A DNA stretch of 64,000 bases. Origin: Areca catechu. Taxonomy: Eukaryota > Streptophyta > Magnoliopsida > Arecales > Arecaceae. Positions within the stretch are counted from its first letter, which is position 1. Each line of letters opens with the position of its first letter. This document shows positions 42,585-55,299 of the stretch, piece by piece. Location: assembly GCA_021397845.1 (NCBI GenBank), contig CM038052.1:40718449-40782448 (forward strand), given 5' to 3'. A program made the position numbers and the translations under genes. Below the pieces are notes generated by a model, which ran no database searches, was not told where the DNA came from, and saw only the letters and a list, made by a program, of their open reading frames with translations.

Positions 42585-44004
42585 TGATGGGGAACTAATA
42601 TGCATGCAATTTTTTTTATATGTTTTATATGTGGGGTTGAGTGATTAATTCCCGAATTTCAGATTAAAATAAGTTGTAGGGAATTTTATATGAATTTTAG
42701 AAGATCAGCATGCAGATTAGGACCTAGAAAAGTAGAAAAGAAGGATCGCCGGGGCTGAGAAGCCTCGGTTAGGGCAAGTTCTCCTACAATAAAACTACTA
42801 GAGGTAGAGGGGTGTACCTGACAACGTCTGTGAAGATCGCAGCAAAAGGGTCTCTCGTTCCTCGATGGATGCGGCCTGGAAAATCGAGCCAAAGACCCGC
42901 GGATACCCGGCTTTCTGCTCGGTGATCCGATTGAGGCTTGGCTGGAGTCGTTGGATTCGTAGGAACTCGAGGACCTGCAAACGACCTGTCAGGGATTAGA
43001 AAACTCACAAAGGAACAAAAAAATAAAGGAAAAATAGCAAGGGAAGGCTTCTTTTGGAGTGGGCGTCCAGGGATCTGGAGGGTTTGTTGGCAGCAGGAAG
43101 ATGATTGCAAACACCGGGAAGAAGAACTCTCACAAACCCCTTTATGCACACAGCAGGGTATCACACCACTCAATAGAAGAACTCAAGGTTTTCATTCATC
43201 AAAAATTTCCCTCATACAAGAGGCTAGGGTCCCTTAAATAGACCCTTAACCTTGGGCTCCAAGTAAGGGTACATAAGTCTTTACATAAGAATCCTTTTCC
43301 CTCTCAAACCCTAGCTAGAAAATAAGGAAATATTAGGTAGAAAAATCCCTAAAAATTTTCTTGACTTGGTCAAGACTCCAAGGATGCCTAGGAGGGCGTG
43401 TTGGGCTTCTAGGAGCAGCAAAAGGCTGGCCCAAAGGGGCTCGGGTGCATGGGTTTGGGCCTCTGGAAGCTGGGGTGGCCTGGTAGCCAGGTAGCAGGAA
43501 TATTCTCTGGTATCTTGCTTCTTAGGGGCTTGGGCTTGGCACCTGGCTTGATTTCTTTGGGCTAGGATGCAGATGGACCTCTGGAATCATGGATGCCCTT
43601 ATCTATGAATATACTTTGGCATCTGGAAGGGAATCTGGGTATCTGGAGGGCATCTGCAAGAAATCAGGGTTTTCTAAATTTTCCTCCTGGGGTCTTCAAA
43701 TCTTCAAGCTGGGTTGGACTTGTGCTATACTTCCATGTCTTCAATCTAGTTGGACTTGGTCTTCACTTGTATGATATAGTCTTGAATCTTCAGTATGCTT
43801 GGACAGGACTCAAAAAAATAAAATTAGCTCAACATGAGCTAGCTAGTACAGAACTGAAATAACAACTAAAAATACTCAAATAACAACTAAAATGGACTCA
43901 GATGAGCTAAGCCCTTATTACAGATGGACTCATAAATTATTGATCAATTTACAGAGGGTTGAAAAAGCCTCTGTCTTATTCTGGTGCCTCAGGTGTCCCC
44001 ACCA
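42585..44004 (-). mobile_element. Solo LTR H of the B family
   Basis: A single 1420-bp LTR on the minus strand, related end to end to the B LTR (element sense TGGTGGGGACACC to CCCCATCA). It is flanked by the 5-bp duplication CTATA (42580-42584 and 44005-44009). No PBS or internal sequence is present. Recombination between two LTRs of a former element explains this. ORFs in it, such as 42784-43173, equal those in B's LTRs and are not genes. Confidence 0.93.
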
Positions 44005-44009
44005 CTATA

Positions 44010-44380
44010 CTTATTGGAAAACTCGCATGCGCATATTCATACAAGCCATTGATTATAATCTTTGGAGGACTATTGTTAAAGGTCCTCATTAGCCTACTAT
44101 GTTGATTAATGGCATTCCCACTTCCAAAATGGAAGATGATTGGGATGAGAATGACATTAAGCAAATAGAGCTTAATGCTAAGGCTATGAATCTATTGTTT
44201 TGCTCCTTGGATCCGAGTGAATTCAATAGAATCTCTAACTGTCTCTCCACTAAGAAAATATGGGACACACTTGAGATTATCCATGAGGGTACATACCAAG
44301 TGAAAACAACTAAAGTTAACATGCTCATTCACACATATGAATTGCTCAAAATGGAACCTACTGAATCTATAAGTGAGATG
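44010..44380 (+). pseudogene. Sirevirus G gag, second part (split by F)
   Basis: It continues from 42584 with YWKTRMRIFIQAIDYNLW and the capsid blocks ELNAKAMNLLFCSLDPSEFN, RISNCLSTKKIW and KVNMLIHTYELLKMEP. It ends at SISEM where the LTR of F begins. Here the codon after NEFN/SEFN is an arginine codon, not the TGA found in A and E. The rest of G lies beyond the nested F and E insertions, outside the window. Confidence 0.88.
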
Positions 44381-46227
44381 TGAAGGTGAAAAACACCTAC
44401 ACCTAGCATACAATATGCAAGAAAAGAGGGCAGAAGGATATGCATTTTAAAACAATTTTAAAGCATGCACAGCGGAAGGCTCGGTAGATAGATCAAAATG
44501 ATCTACCGATTTGCTCGCAACAGGAACTAGCATAAAGATCTAGCATGCATATAACATCAAAAGTAAGAGAATATGTATAAAAGTACCGTACCTTTATATC
44601 TCTGAGAGAATCAGTGGAAGTACTGTAAGAAGGAGGAGGGTGCATGAGCCACACACATGTCTAGCCTCTATAGGATATCCACACCTGGCTTGACTATGAT
44701 CAACTCCCTCGGAGTGCTAGCTCTTCGGAATCCTTGGCCGATCTTCTTCTTCTAAAAAGACTAGGAGGAGAGCAGGAACCCCTTCCCAAAATCTCTCTTC
44801 CCAAGACCTAGCTAGAGTGCTAGGTTGCTCACACCCAATCCAAAAACCTCTCACAGCCCTTCTTTATTTCCTCTCTCAAAGCTTTCTTTTGCTGTTGTTG
44901 TAACCTTTGTAGCCTATAGAATAACCCTCATTTATAGGTGTAGCCATGAGAGGGAGAAGAAGAAAGGAGGAGAGATGAGGGGAGAGAATGGGGGAGAAGA
45001 TCAAGGCCATTCCAAATGGGTCCAACCCATTAAGGTAAGTATGACTTTCATACCATAAAGCCTTAGAGCCAAAACTGGTTTGAATTCAAAATTCAAACCA
45101 GGTTAAACCTGTCCAAAAAATCTCCATGAAATCTTCCCAGAAATCTGTTCATCACAAGAAGTGTCGACACTCGAAAATTGCCAAGTATCGATACTTCACC
45201 AAGTGTCAACACCTGCAAAATTTCAAGTATCGACACTTGGAACCTGGTCAATCAAATTGACCTCTGGTGATGTCAAATGATTCTTAATCATCGATTAGCT
45301 AAAAGATCAGATAGAAATCCTCTATGGTGTGTGACCCTATAGGTTCGAACACTAAGCCGGTAGCACTGAAATATATCCAGTACCAGTCAAAGTCCTCATC
45401 TAGCAATGATATCCAATGTCCGGATAGGTTGAAGATGCAAAGCACCTCACAAGAACCTCTGGCATATGGTTGCTGCATAATTCATCCCTTTGACCTCATA
45501 ATGCTCAGGATGACCTAGGATTTGATTGCCAACCCTAATTTGGTTTATCCAAATCATGTCTCAACCTCACAAGTTTTGTGACTCCTCACAAGAACTACCC
45601 TGGCCAAGGTTTTGTTGAATTGTGACATAGTGAGTCATTCACTCCAAACTATTTGGAGAGGTCAATTCCATCTTGATCCACCACCGCTCCACAAGTACTT
45701 AACTATACCTAGAAACCTTCCATCATTGGATTAGAAATCTAGGTAGTCTGGCACCAAAGTATAGTGAGTTACTTGCAAGATGCCATGGTGACCTCAGGTC
45801 TGAGGGACACATATACCCATATCCCTTCGCGAGCAACCCTTTGGCAGAAGGGTGCTTCGCAGATGGTCACGTTCAGTGAAATGTCACACATTTCACTTGC
45901 ATGTCACACCAGTGTCCACACTCCTTAGTCAAGAGGACAACCAATAAATGTGACATACAGCAACCTACACTTAATACATCGTCGTCCTATAATAATGTAT
46001 CCTTTGGTTGTGAACCAATTTAAGAACTACCTAATATATCCTCTCTATATCAAACAATGTAGTTCCAAGGACTCCATCACACAAGAGTTCTTTACAGAAA
46101 AATGTAAATATGATGGATAGCCAAAATAAATAACTTTTATTTATTAAAAAGAATTCATATACAAATACAAAGATAGCACAATCGTCTATAGCCTAGACGA
46201 TTGGCTTTGGGATACAATTCCCAATAA
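44379..46227 (-). repeat. 3' LTR of minus-strand Tork-like copia element F
   Basis: The right edge is set by the pol stop and the purine tract AGTCCAAGTGGGAG next to TATTGGGAATTG, probably a decayed TGTTGGGA. The left edge, TGTGAAGG (or TGAAGG two bases on), is set by the break in G's gag. About 1.85 kb. Four AAGTGTCGACAC-like motifs lie at 45158-45240, including the perfect 14-bp palindrome AAGTATCGATACTT (45183-45196), the same motif as in the G LTR. The other LTR is outside the window. Confidence 0.75.
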
Positions 46228-46242
46228 CTCCCACTTGGACTA
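46228..46242 (-). promoter_or_regulatory. Polypurine tract of F
   Basis: The minus strand reads AGTCCAAGTGGGAGT directly before the LTR, the usual tract of this copia group. Confidence 0.75.
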
Positions 46243-47762
46243 AAGCCACTCAGTACAGAATCTCATTCCCATTTTTCGTTTACAATAGTTAAACTCTTGA
46301 ACTCCGACGGCTTTAATGAAGTGGTCATCCAGGTTCTCCTTTCTATCAATATTTTGAAGGTTGATATCACCTCGTTCCATGATCTCTCGTACGAGGTGAT
46401 AGCACCGCAGAATATGCTTTGTGCAGTGATGAGACTATGGCTCTTTGCTTGAGCAATGGCTCCAGTGTTGTCCAGTATATCAGAATAAGACCATCCAGGG
46501 AAGGTGCCACTCCTAGCTCGCCAAGGAACTTTTGCAAGCATACAGCTTCCTTCGCTGCATCAGATGCTGCAATATACTCTGCTTCGCATACTCAGTCTGC
46601 CACAGTAGGCTGCTTGAAACTTTTCTAGCAGACAGCTCCTCCATTCAAGGTAAAGACAAAACCTGACACACTCTTGCTATCATCTTTATCTGATTGGAAA
46701 CTGGAGTCAGTATACCCCATAAGTTTCAAGTCAGATTCTTCATAAATTAGCCATTGGTCCTTAGTATTTTGCAAATACTTAAGGATGGTCTTCACCACTT
46801 TCCAATGAGCTTCACCTGGGTCAGACTAGTATCTGCTCACTACACCTAGTGAGTATGCCATGTCTGGTCTAGTACATGTCATGGTGTACATGATAGAACC
46901 CACTGCCGAAGCATATGGGATTCTACTCATGGATCTCTCTCCTCGGGAGTTGTCACATAATTCCTTTTGGAGATATCAATTCTAGTACCTATCAGGAGAT
47001 AGCCCTTCTTGAAATTTTTCATGCTGAACCATTTCAGCACGGTGTATGTACGTAGACTAGGACAGTCCCAGAAGCCTCTTAGATCTATCTTTATAGATCT
47101 TTATACCTAGTATATAAGAGGCTTCATCCAAGTCCTTCATTGAGAACTGAGATAATAACCATACCTTTATTCCTAGCAGTGCTACGATGTCATTTCCGAT
47201 TAAGAGAATGTCATCCATATACAGAACAAGAAATACAATCACAGAACCATTAGCCCATTTATAAATGCAAGGTTCTTCTCCATTCCTAATGAAGCCATAC
47301 GACTTGATACACTTATCAAATCGCATGTGTCCAACTCCTTGATGCTTGCTTAAGTCCATAGATGGACTTTTGAAGCCTGCACACCTTTGACTCGTCTATA
47401 GATATGAACCCTTTAGGTTGTATCATATACACCTCCTCTTCCAGCTCACCATTCAAGAAAGATGTTCGAACATCCATTTGCCATATTTCATAGTCAAAGT
47501 GCGCTGCTAAAGCAAGCACAATCCGAATGAATTTGAACATTGCCACAGGAGAGAACGTTTCATCATAATCAATACCATAACGTTGACGATACCCCTTGGC
47601 AACCAGATGGACTTTATAGGTCTCCACCTGCCCGTTTGCACCCCTTTTCCTTTTGAAAATCCATTTGCACCCAATAGGTTTTATCCCTTCAGGTGGATCA
47701 ACCAATGTCCATACATTTTGATCTCCATGGACTCTATTTCGAATTTCATGGCTCCTAGCCAT
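46241..47762 (-). pseudogene. Reverse transcriptase and RNase H of element F
   Basis: RT reads NVWTLVDPPEGIKPIGCKWI, HLVAKGYRQ, YDETFSPVAMFKFIRI, WQMDVRTSFLNGELEEEVYM and KSIYGLKQASRSW. After a frameshift near 47330 it continues with GVGHMRFDKCI and the catalytic LYMDDILLIGND, then MKDLDEASYILGIKIYKDRS. RNase H follows with many breaks (GYTDSSFQSDKDDSKSVSGF, EAEYIAASDAAKEAV), ending at a TAG at 46243-46241. These blocks are typical of Tork-type copia, not Sirevirus. Confidence 0.88.
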
Positions 47763-48074
47763 TTTTCAGAGTCGGACCTCTACAATGCATCCATATAGGT
47801 GATCGGATCCTCATTGTTCTCATTGAGTTCAATGGAACACCATCTCGGACCAAGAAACCGTAATATCTGTCTGATCGGCTCGGTACTCTACCGGATCTCC
47901 TTAATGGTTCCTGAGTAGGCTCAAGGTGTGATCTAATCATATCCGGTTCTATATAGTCTCTTAAATGTGTCAGTTCTTCTACTTGTTGAACTTCACTAAG
48001 TTCAATCTTAGCGGCTACAGTTCCTTCACCAAGGAACTTCTTTTGCAAAAAGATAGCCCTAAGACTGATGAACA
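47763..48074 (-). pseudogene. Linker between integrase and RT, element F
   Basis: Acidic, Pro/Ser-rich region with RRSGRVPSRSDRYYGFLV, the usual spacer of Tork-type pol. The frame is disturbed near 47770. Confidence 0.7.
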
Positions 48075-49056
48075 ACTTTTGTTCCTCAACTAAGTGAAGT
48101 AATATCCCTTAGACTCTTTTGGATACCCAATAAATAGGCACCGGTCAGACCTAGGTCCAAGTTTGTCCATTTCCAAACATTTAATATAAGCCGGGCATCC
48201 CTAAACCCAAAGGTGTGAAAGTGTCAGCTCACGTCCAGTCCACATCTCATATGGTGTTTTACTAATGGACTTACTTGAAGCCCTATTCAGAAGGTAACAG
48301 GCTGATTCTAGAGCATATCCCCAAAATGATATTGGCAGAGAAGCAAAGCCCATCATGGACCAAACCATGTCTAGCAGGGTTCGATTCCTCATCTCAAACA
48401 CTCCATTTAATTGAGATGTCCCTGGAGGTGTCCACTGAGAGAGAATCCCATTCTCCTCAAGATATGTCAGAAACTCATCCGAAAGGTATTCACCACCTCG
48501 ATCAGATCGAAGGGTTTTGATACACTTTCCGGTTTGTTTTTCTACTTCATTATGATATCGTTTGAACATTTCAAACAATTCATATTTATATCTCATCAAG
48601 AAGACATAACCATACCTCAAAAGGTCATCTGTAAAAGTAATGAAACAACCGTACCCTCCCCTGGCACTAACATGCATGGGCCCGCATACATTAGTATGTA
48701 TCAGACTTAGAATTTCATTGGCTCGTTCACCTTTTCTAGTAAAATGTGACTGTCATTTTTCTAAGAAGACAATACTCATAGGTTGGAAGTGAACTATCTT
48801 CACTAAAATCGAGGAGACCCTTGATTTTCATCCTGTTTAACTTGTTCCTGTTAATATGACCTAGTCTACAATGCCATAGGTACGCTTCGCTGACATTATC
48901 TATCCTAAGATGTTTGGTAGACGTGTACATTACACTAACAGGTCGCGATAGTACATAGATGCCATCACGCATTTGTCCATTCAAAACTACAAAATCATTC
49001 CAAATGATTTTATAAATGTCATTCTTTATTAATAGTTCGTAACCATACACGGTCAA
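48075..49056 (-). pseudogene. Integrase of element F
   Basis: The zinc-binding part is at about 48890-48750 (AYLWHCRLGHINRNKLNRM, YEYCLLRKMT; the second Cys pair has lost one Cys to Tyr). The catalytic core, 48677-48201, is open for 158 codons: FTDDLLRYGYVFL, TLRSDRGGEYLSDEF and QLNGVFEMRNRTLLDM give the expected D, D and E. It continues with TPYEMWTGRELTLSHLWV and, after a stop, the C-terminal part to about 48075. Element lineage is as for the RT. Confidence 0.88.
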
Positions 49057-49849
49057 CTAGCCTATAGAAATGACATTCAAAATAAAAGGACAAAAATGAC
49101 ACTCGTTCAAAACGATAATACAGGATCTGAAAACAAGTTTAAGGACTCCCAATGCCAGAACTGGAACTCGACTTCCATTTTCTACGTTCAAGAACCTCTC
49201 GCCGTCTTCGAATCTTCTACTAATTTGAAATCCCTTCAAAGAACTGCAAATGTGAATTGGACTTCCTATATCTAATACCCAGTTAGTAGTATCGCAAACA
49301 TAGAAACTATAAGGTGTTATCATATAAATACCTTGTCCAGGACCATTCTGCAGCTTTCTCTTCTTGGACCTGTTCGGATCAAGGGACATAATATAAAGAG
49401 GATAATTCCTCTTCCAGTGTCCCTGTTTCTTGTAGAAAAAGCACTCTGCACAACACTGATCAACCTTCACTTTCTTGGCCTGACTGGGCCTTGAAGCACT
49501 AAGCATCTTTTTTCCTTTATTATTTTTTTTCTTCCCTTTATTAAAGGGACGATGCCCTCCCAAAAAACCTCCCACTAGATTCACCACCCCTTTATTCAAC
49601 TGGTGGTCTTTCTCATAAGTCTGCAGCAACCCCAACAGACCATGGTAGTTGACTGCAGGCTTATTTATTCTGTAATAATCGAGAAAGTCTAGATGGAGGA
49701 GGGGAGAGAATTCAAAATCACATATTTTCCAAGTTGTTCATGCAAGGGACAACCGAGCTTGCCCAAGCGCTGAATCATCTTGATCATGTGCAGTACATGA
49801 TCTGTGACTGAGGCTCCATCACGCATCTGCGCATTGTAGATAGCACAGG
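49057..49849 (-). pseudogene. Gag C-terminus and protease of element F (cut by E)
   Basis: From 49849 the gag reads AQMRDGASVTDHVLHMIKMI and KLGCPLHEQL. After stops near 49690 it continues through a Lys-rich stretch to a knuckle that has lost two Cys to Tyr (CFFYKKQGHWKRNYP). The protease active site reads WVLDIGSPIHIC, so the D-T/S-G triad has become DIG. All three changes are single transitions. Element E interrupts the gag at 49849/49850. Confidence 0.82.
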
Positions 49850-51190
49850 TGTTGACTCCATAAGTGATTTTGATAATAACCAAACATTGGAGCATGTATA
49901 TTTATTTCTGATAACTCTTCAAGTATTTTACAGGTTTTTGTAGGATGGATTAAATGCTCAAACTTCAACTACTACACCTCTGTTTTCTTGTTTGAGTTGT
50001 GTTGTAATATATTTTCGTAAAGAAGAACCCAATGAAAAACCTAAGAAAAAATCATGTGAAAAGGGTTACTTCTGTGTGTGTGCGCCTTGAAATTAGTTTT
50101 GAGTTGGTATGCTTGAAAATATAAAGTGTTGGTAAGAGTTTTTCTTTAAGTTCAAGTATAAATATCGTGAAGAAGATACTCGAGCCAACCCAACTTGTTA
50201 AAGAGCCGACTCTGCTTTTTGGCACACAGCAAGGATTCTGGAATGCAACAATCCGAGCCGACTCGAAGGTAACTAAGCCGACTCCAATGAATCTGAGTCG
50301 ATTGGAATCAGTCCGAGCCGACTCTTCCAGAGTCCAATTTTTGAAGATTTTTGAGAATAGCTAGGCGAGCCGACCCAAACCAGAAAGAGTCGACTCTGCC
50401 AGACCTAATTCTGAAAGCTTGAGAAAGCGAGCCGATCTGAACTGCATCAAGCCGACTCTTCCAGAGTAAGGTTTTTCAAACCTGAGAAGAAGAGCCAACC
50501 TAAGATAAAAAGAGCTGACTCCTCGAGTTATAGTTTTTCAAAGAAAGATGTTCGAGCCAACCCGAGCTATCAAGAGCTGACTTGTCCAGAGTGATGTTTT
50601 GCGCCCTGAGACAAAGAGGCGACTGCATTGAAGATTTGGTAACTCGACCTATCGACTCAAAGGATCCGAGCTGACTTGAAGGAATCCGAGCCGACTCGAA
50701 CGTCATTTCTAGGTATCTAATGGCTAGTTCCAGAATTTATTTTTGAATACCAAAAAGTGCTCCAATGATCACAAGTCACATCCCAAAGGTCAAAATCATC
50801 TTTAACTACCTTGGAGTGATGGAAGACTTTATATTTGAAGAATTTGAATTTCCTTGAAGCAATGAATTAGAGAATTCTTCAAAGAAAAGAGAGCTTCATT
50901 GAATATCCTACCAACCAATAGCAAAAGAGCACAAGAGCATTCAAGCTAGACTTCAAGACTTCACCAACTCTGATTTGAAGTTTGAAGCAACTTTGGGGAG
51001 AAGCCACTGAAGCAATTAAAGCTTATTCAAGTACATTGAAGTGGACTTCCATCAAGCTGCACCGGCAAATACCCGACAAATTGAGTTTGTCATTTTATTT
51101 GCATTTCTTTCAATTCATTTTTGAATTGTTGGGTTATTAGTGAGCTCGATTGAAAAACCAAATAGATTCTTGGTGAGCCTTGATAAAAAC
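49850..51190 (+). repeat. 5' LTR of plus-strand Sirevirus E, first part
   Basis: It starts TGTTGACTCCATAAGTG. It has about 20 GAGCCGACTC-like motifs in loosely paired form from 50170 to 50700, the reverse-complement form of those in A and S3. A TATA-like TTTATATTTG lies near 50828. It is cut by D at 51190. Confidence 0.88.
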
Positions 51191-52554
51191 TGGTGCAAAC
51201 ACCAGAGGCACCAGAATAAGACAGAGGCTTCTCAACCCTCTATGGATCACTTAGCTACTTTCAAGACCATTGTAATAAAGCTTAGTTCATCTAAGTTATC
51301 TTTATTTGAGTCCTATATTAGTCATCTCATGTTGAGCTAGTTTTCTTTCTGAGTCCTGTATGTAGCATTTCATCCATACCATTAGGGTTTTGGATCAGTC
51401 GGTCAAGTCAGCTCATGTTAAGCTAATCATTTTCCAAGTCTTATAATCATGTCCAGTTATATTGAGTCTGTTTGAGTCAAGCCCAGTCAAAGAAGACTCA
51501 AGCATGTGAAGGACACCATCCAGCAAGCCACCTCAGTAGCCGCATGGAGCCCAGTCACACTCTGGAATGCGCCACCTAGGATTACTTGGAGGATCATGAA
51601 GTTGGCCCATGCATGAGGAGTTGATGACCACACGCCAGCACACCCCAAGCACACCAACTCCACATGCCAGCATGACAAGAAGGAAAGTCAAAACAGATAA
51701 ACATGAATCCCCTTATTCATGCTAGCTTGCTTAGGAAAGAAGTGGTCCCCCCCTTTGGATGTCACTACCTATCTTGTTTGGAGGGATCTTGTATGGCATG
51801 ACAGTGTTTTCTTCCATGTATTCAACCCCACACTTTAGGAAGAAAGTGGTCACCCATTATTTTCCTTATTTTCTTTTGCTTGGGTCCTAAGTCTCATGAC
51901 TCTATATAAGGGACCCCTTGTATGAAAATTTTAACAATTTTGGATATATGAAATATTCTTGATTCTCCAATTGCTGTGTGCCTCCCTGCTGTGTGCATTA
52001 AGGGATCTTGTGTGAGTCTAAAGTCCTGCTGAAGTGCTAGCCAACCAACCTTCTTCCAAGCCTCTTTTTCCAACACGCCCTTGCCACCTTTTTTTTAAAA
52101 TTATTCTTGTTTCCATCCTTTGTTTTCTCACCCTTGATGGTTGTTTGCAGGTCCCCGAGTTTCTACGAATCCAACGACTCTAGCCAGGCCACAATCGGAC
52201 CACCGAGCAGAAAGCCAGGAATACGCGGGCCTCCAGCTTGATTTTTCAGGCCGCATCCGTCGAGGAACGAGTGATCTCTTTGTGTATGATCTATCCCAAG
52301 CGCTTCAACCATTGCCAGGTACACCCCCTCTGCCTGCCAGTCTATTTATTGAAGATGAACGAGCCCAACTGAAACTTCTCAGCCTTGGCAGTCCTCTTTT
52401 CTTTGCTTTGTAGGTCCTGTTATGTATGCTGTAGCCTTTTATTTTCATATAGAACTCTTTACATCGTTCCTTAGTCTATTCTTTGGGATTAATCATACAA
52501 CTTAATATTTAAAAATATAAAAAAAATACTTGCATTCATATCTATCCTGCATCA
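51191..52554 (+). repeat. 5' LTR of D
   Basis: Starts TGGTGCAAACACC, ends CCTGCATCA. A clear TATA box, CTATATAAGGG, lies at 51902-51912. Antisense ORFs in it are repeated in the 3' LTR. Confidence 0.93.
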
Positions 52555-52556
52555 TC

Positions 52557-52568
52557 TGGTATCAGAGC
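52557..52568 (+). promoter_or_regulatory. Primer-binding site of D
   Basis: TGGTATCAGAGC, an exact tRNA-iMet complement, two bases after the LTR end. Confidence 0.93.
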
Positions 52569-53427
52569 TTAGATTAGGGCTTGTTTTCTTCATCCTTTAT
52601 AGTCTGTATATGCTCTGTTCTTTTAATTGTTTCTCTCTACTCAGAACTCTAAAAATTATAATTTTTATTTTGCTGGATTCATACTAATTCAAGTTATTTT
52701 ACAAGGTTTTTGCATATTTTATTTCGATCTGTGCAGTTTTTATAGGTTGAAATATAGAGTGCAAATTTTTGGCTCTGTTTTTCAGCAAGACAACTTTGGA
52801 AGGTTTAGGGTTTTGTTTAGCATCTCTTTTGAATATCTTTTATTTTTAGTATGTTTCTAGCATATTAGGTCATTGGCTGCAAATCATATTTTTGCAAAAT
52901 AATTTTAAAAAAAAATTACATATATAAAAGCTACCTAAAACACTTAAACCCTAATTTTGCATCATCTACCTGCCATCATTGCATAAACTACCTTTAAGGG
53001 CACTCTTGCTATGTCAGATGGGGGAGGATTTGATCACCTCTCCTTAGCCCAAAATCACATTCCTTGCATTTGGTCTCAAGCCTAACTTAAAATCTATTAG
53101 ACTTAATTTTGCCCTAGTGGGCTAGGGACACCAACTGGTCGGGTCCGGGCTAAGTGTCAGATCATTGTGTCAAGCTAACCTGTGTGTGCCTTATGCTTAG
53201 TGTCTAGAATGGTGGTTCAGGGATTCATGCCCGAAGGGCTTGTGTGCTGGTCCGCCTACCTGGCCAATCATTGATTGGTGTCTAGGATTGGTAATCAGGG
53301 ACCTAACACTCCCCTTACACATGCCTGGCTGAATACAGGGTTACTATAGGCTAGTTTGCCACCTTGATTGAGCATCTAGTTTGGACTCTAGGTCTAGGGA
53401 GCTGTAGTTGGTCTGATCGAATCTTGC
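52569..53427 (+). other. Untranslated leader of D
   Basis: Collinear with the B leader along its length, including GGGACACCAACTGG (about 53126) and GGTCCGCCTACCTGGCCA (53249-53266) with flanking TTGGTGTCTA-type units. No ORF. Confidence 0.72.
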
Positions 53428-55125
53428 ATGAGCACTAGATCAGGGGTTTCATATCATCCACCATCTCCACTTTTACCTGAATCCATGGATAATCTCGAAG
53501 CCCAAATTAAAGCCCTTGCTGATCAAATGGCCCAGATGACTATCCAGTTAATTACCCAGATGACTACCTAGATGACTCAGTTGACCCAAACCAATAGCCT
53601 TAACGCAACTCAACCCAGTGAAACCATGGAGCCCAACCCTAGGAGAACCCAATACTCTGACCCATATAGGGAGTCCAATCCTAGGAGAACCCAATACTCT
53701 GACCCATATAGGGAGCCCAACCCTAGAAGAACCCCTTACCATAACCCCTATTTGGAGCCCAACCCTCGGAGAGCCACTAGGTATGTTATGTTGGTAGCAC
53801 CTAAATTTTGTAATCCTAAGTGTGAGGATTATCTTGCTTGGGAAAGAGATATGGACCTGTATTTTGAACAAAATTGGGGTTTCGATTCTGAAAGATGTCA
53901 GTTTAAGTTTGCTAAAGCTAAGTTAGTTCACCTGGCCAGGTCAGACTGGGATAGTGTTGAGAGAATACTTAGTTTAGAAGGCCACAAACCCATAACTACC
54001 TGGAGTGACATGAAACTTGAACTAAGGAGAAAGTACCTACCCAAGTCCTATCAGTCCAAGAGATCTACAACCTGTAGATCTTATGACTCCAAATCCTATG
54101 AACCTAGAAACTATGTACCCAAAACCTATGAACCTAGATCCTACTTACCCACATCCTATAAGCCCAGTAGACCCATGACCTATAGATCTGAATCCATGAT
54201 TAATGAGCAAAATGAACCCATAGGCCATCAACCTGAACCCCATAAGGTTAGTACCCCTAGATATGAGACCAGTAGTAAGCCACTACCCCTTAGTCAACCA
54301 GAGCCTACTAGGAGTAATGCCCATAATCAGAAACCGAGACCTAGCCAATTTTGCCTTAGCTGACCTTTCCCTACCATCCTTTTGATTGACCAGGCTTACA
54401 TTAACACAGAAGTATATGAAGTTGATGTGAACTTAGTGGATGAGTATGAGAGAGAAGAGGAGACACCTCTAGAAGACCTAGAATTAGTTGACCCTGTAGG
54501 TATCCAAGTAGAAGCCAACCTAGAGTTAGTTGACCTTGACTATATCCAGCCTAAAGCTATAGTGGAAGAGAACCTAAGTACTGCTGCTAGAGCCTTACCT
54601 GAGGAAATCATAGAGGAGAGCCAAATTATAGAGTTTAGTCCTAAAATACAAGAACCTGGAGAATTTATTAAGGACCTGATCTCTTTGAATCAGTACCCTC
54701 AGGATGAGCCTCCTCCTATAGTTTTCGTTAAGGACCTCTTTCCTGAGATTAATAACCCATCCTTCCACTATGCAAATCCCATGATATACCGCAACCCCAT
54801 AAGGTTAGCCTCATTAGTCTAGGATTAGTTCTTGACACCCCTTCTTTTATCCTACTTTATCCAACTAACCTTGAACCTTTTCCCTACCCTACCAGACTAA
54901 TTTTGAATCCACTTCCTATTTTCTGCCCTTTTCGGACACCTCCAGCATTTCTAGGATCATTAGATTGCATTTAGCTGAGATTAGCATACTGCATGTATTC
55001 ATCATGCATATTAGGTTTGCATCTTACTTCTGGCATACTCTTTGAAATTTGCTATAAGTTTACTGTAAATTTTCATGTGCATGTCAAGCTAGGATCAAAC
55101 CTAGAGAACCTATAATCTGTTAGGT
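53428..55125 (+). pseudogene. Gag-type ORF of D with acidic and conserved C-terminal parts
   Basis: The ATG at 53428 matches B's. One frame runs to 54822 with only two stops (TAG at 53569-53571, TGA at 54361-54363). Order: MDNLEAQIKALADQMAQM coiled-coil-like start; PNPRRTQYSDPYRE repeats (about 53625-53790); Ty3-type capsid core (about 53790-54050: CEDYLAWERDMDLYFEQNW, TWSDMKLELRRKYLP); Tyr/Pro repeats (SYEPRNYVPKTYEP); an acidic region (54382-54700: EVDVNLVDEYEREEETP); then, after frame breaks, the conserved end SYFLPFSDTSS, FASYFWHTL, KFSCACQ, KPREPIIC. No zinc knuckle or protease motif. The in-frame link between gag and the acidic part shows it was one long protein. Confidence 0.82.
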
Positions 55126-55299
55126 TTAGATCCAAAGAGTTCAATAAAATTTTCTTCCATAGGAATGCAGAGTCGAGTCTGTTAGGTGTAGGTATGAGTC
55201 CATTGTATCACTTGTTAGGAGTCTGCATGTACCCAGCATGTTCACCACCTGTACTAATTTTTAAACAAACTGGCTAATTTCTCGAAGAAAGGTCAAGGA

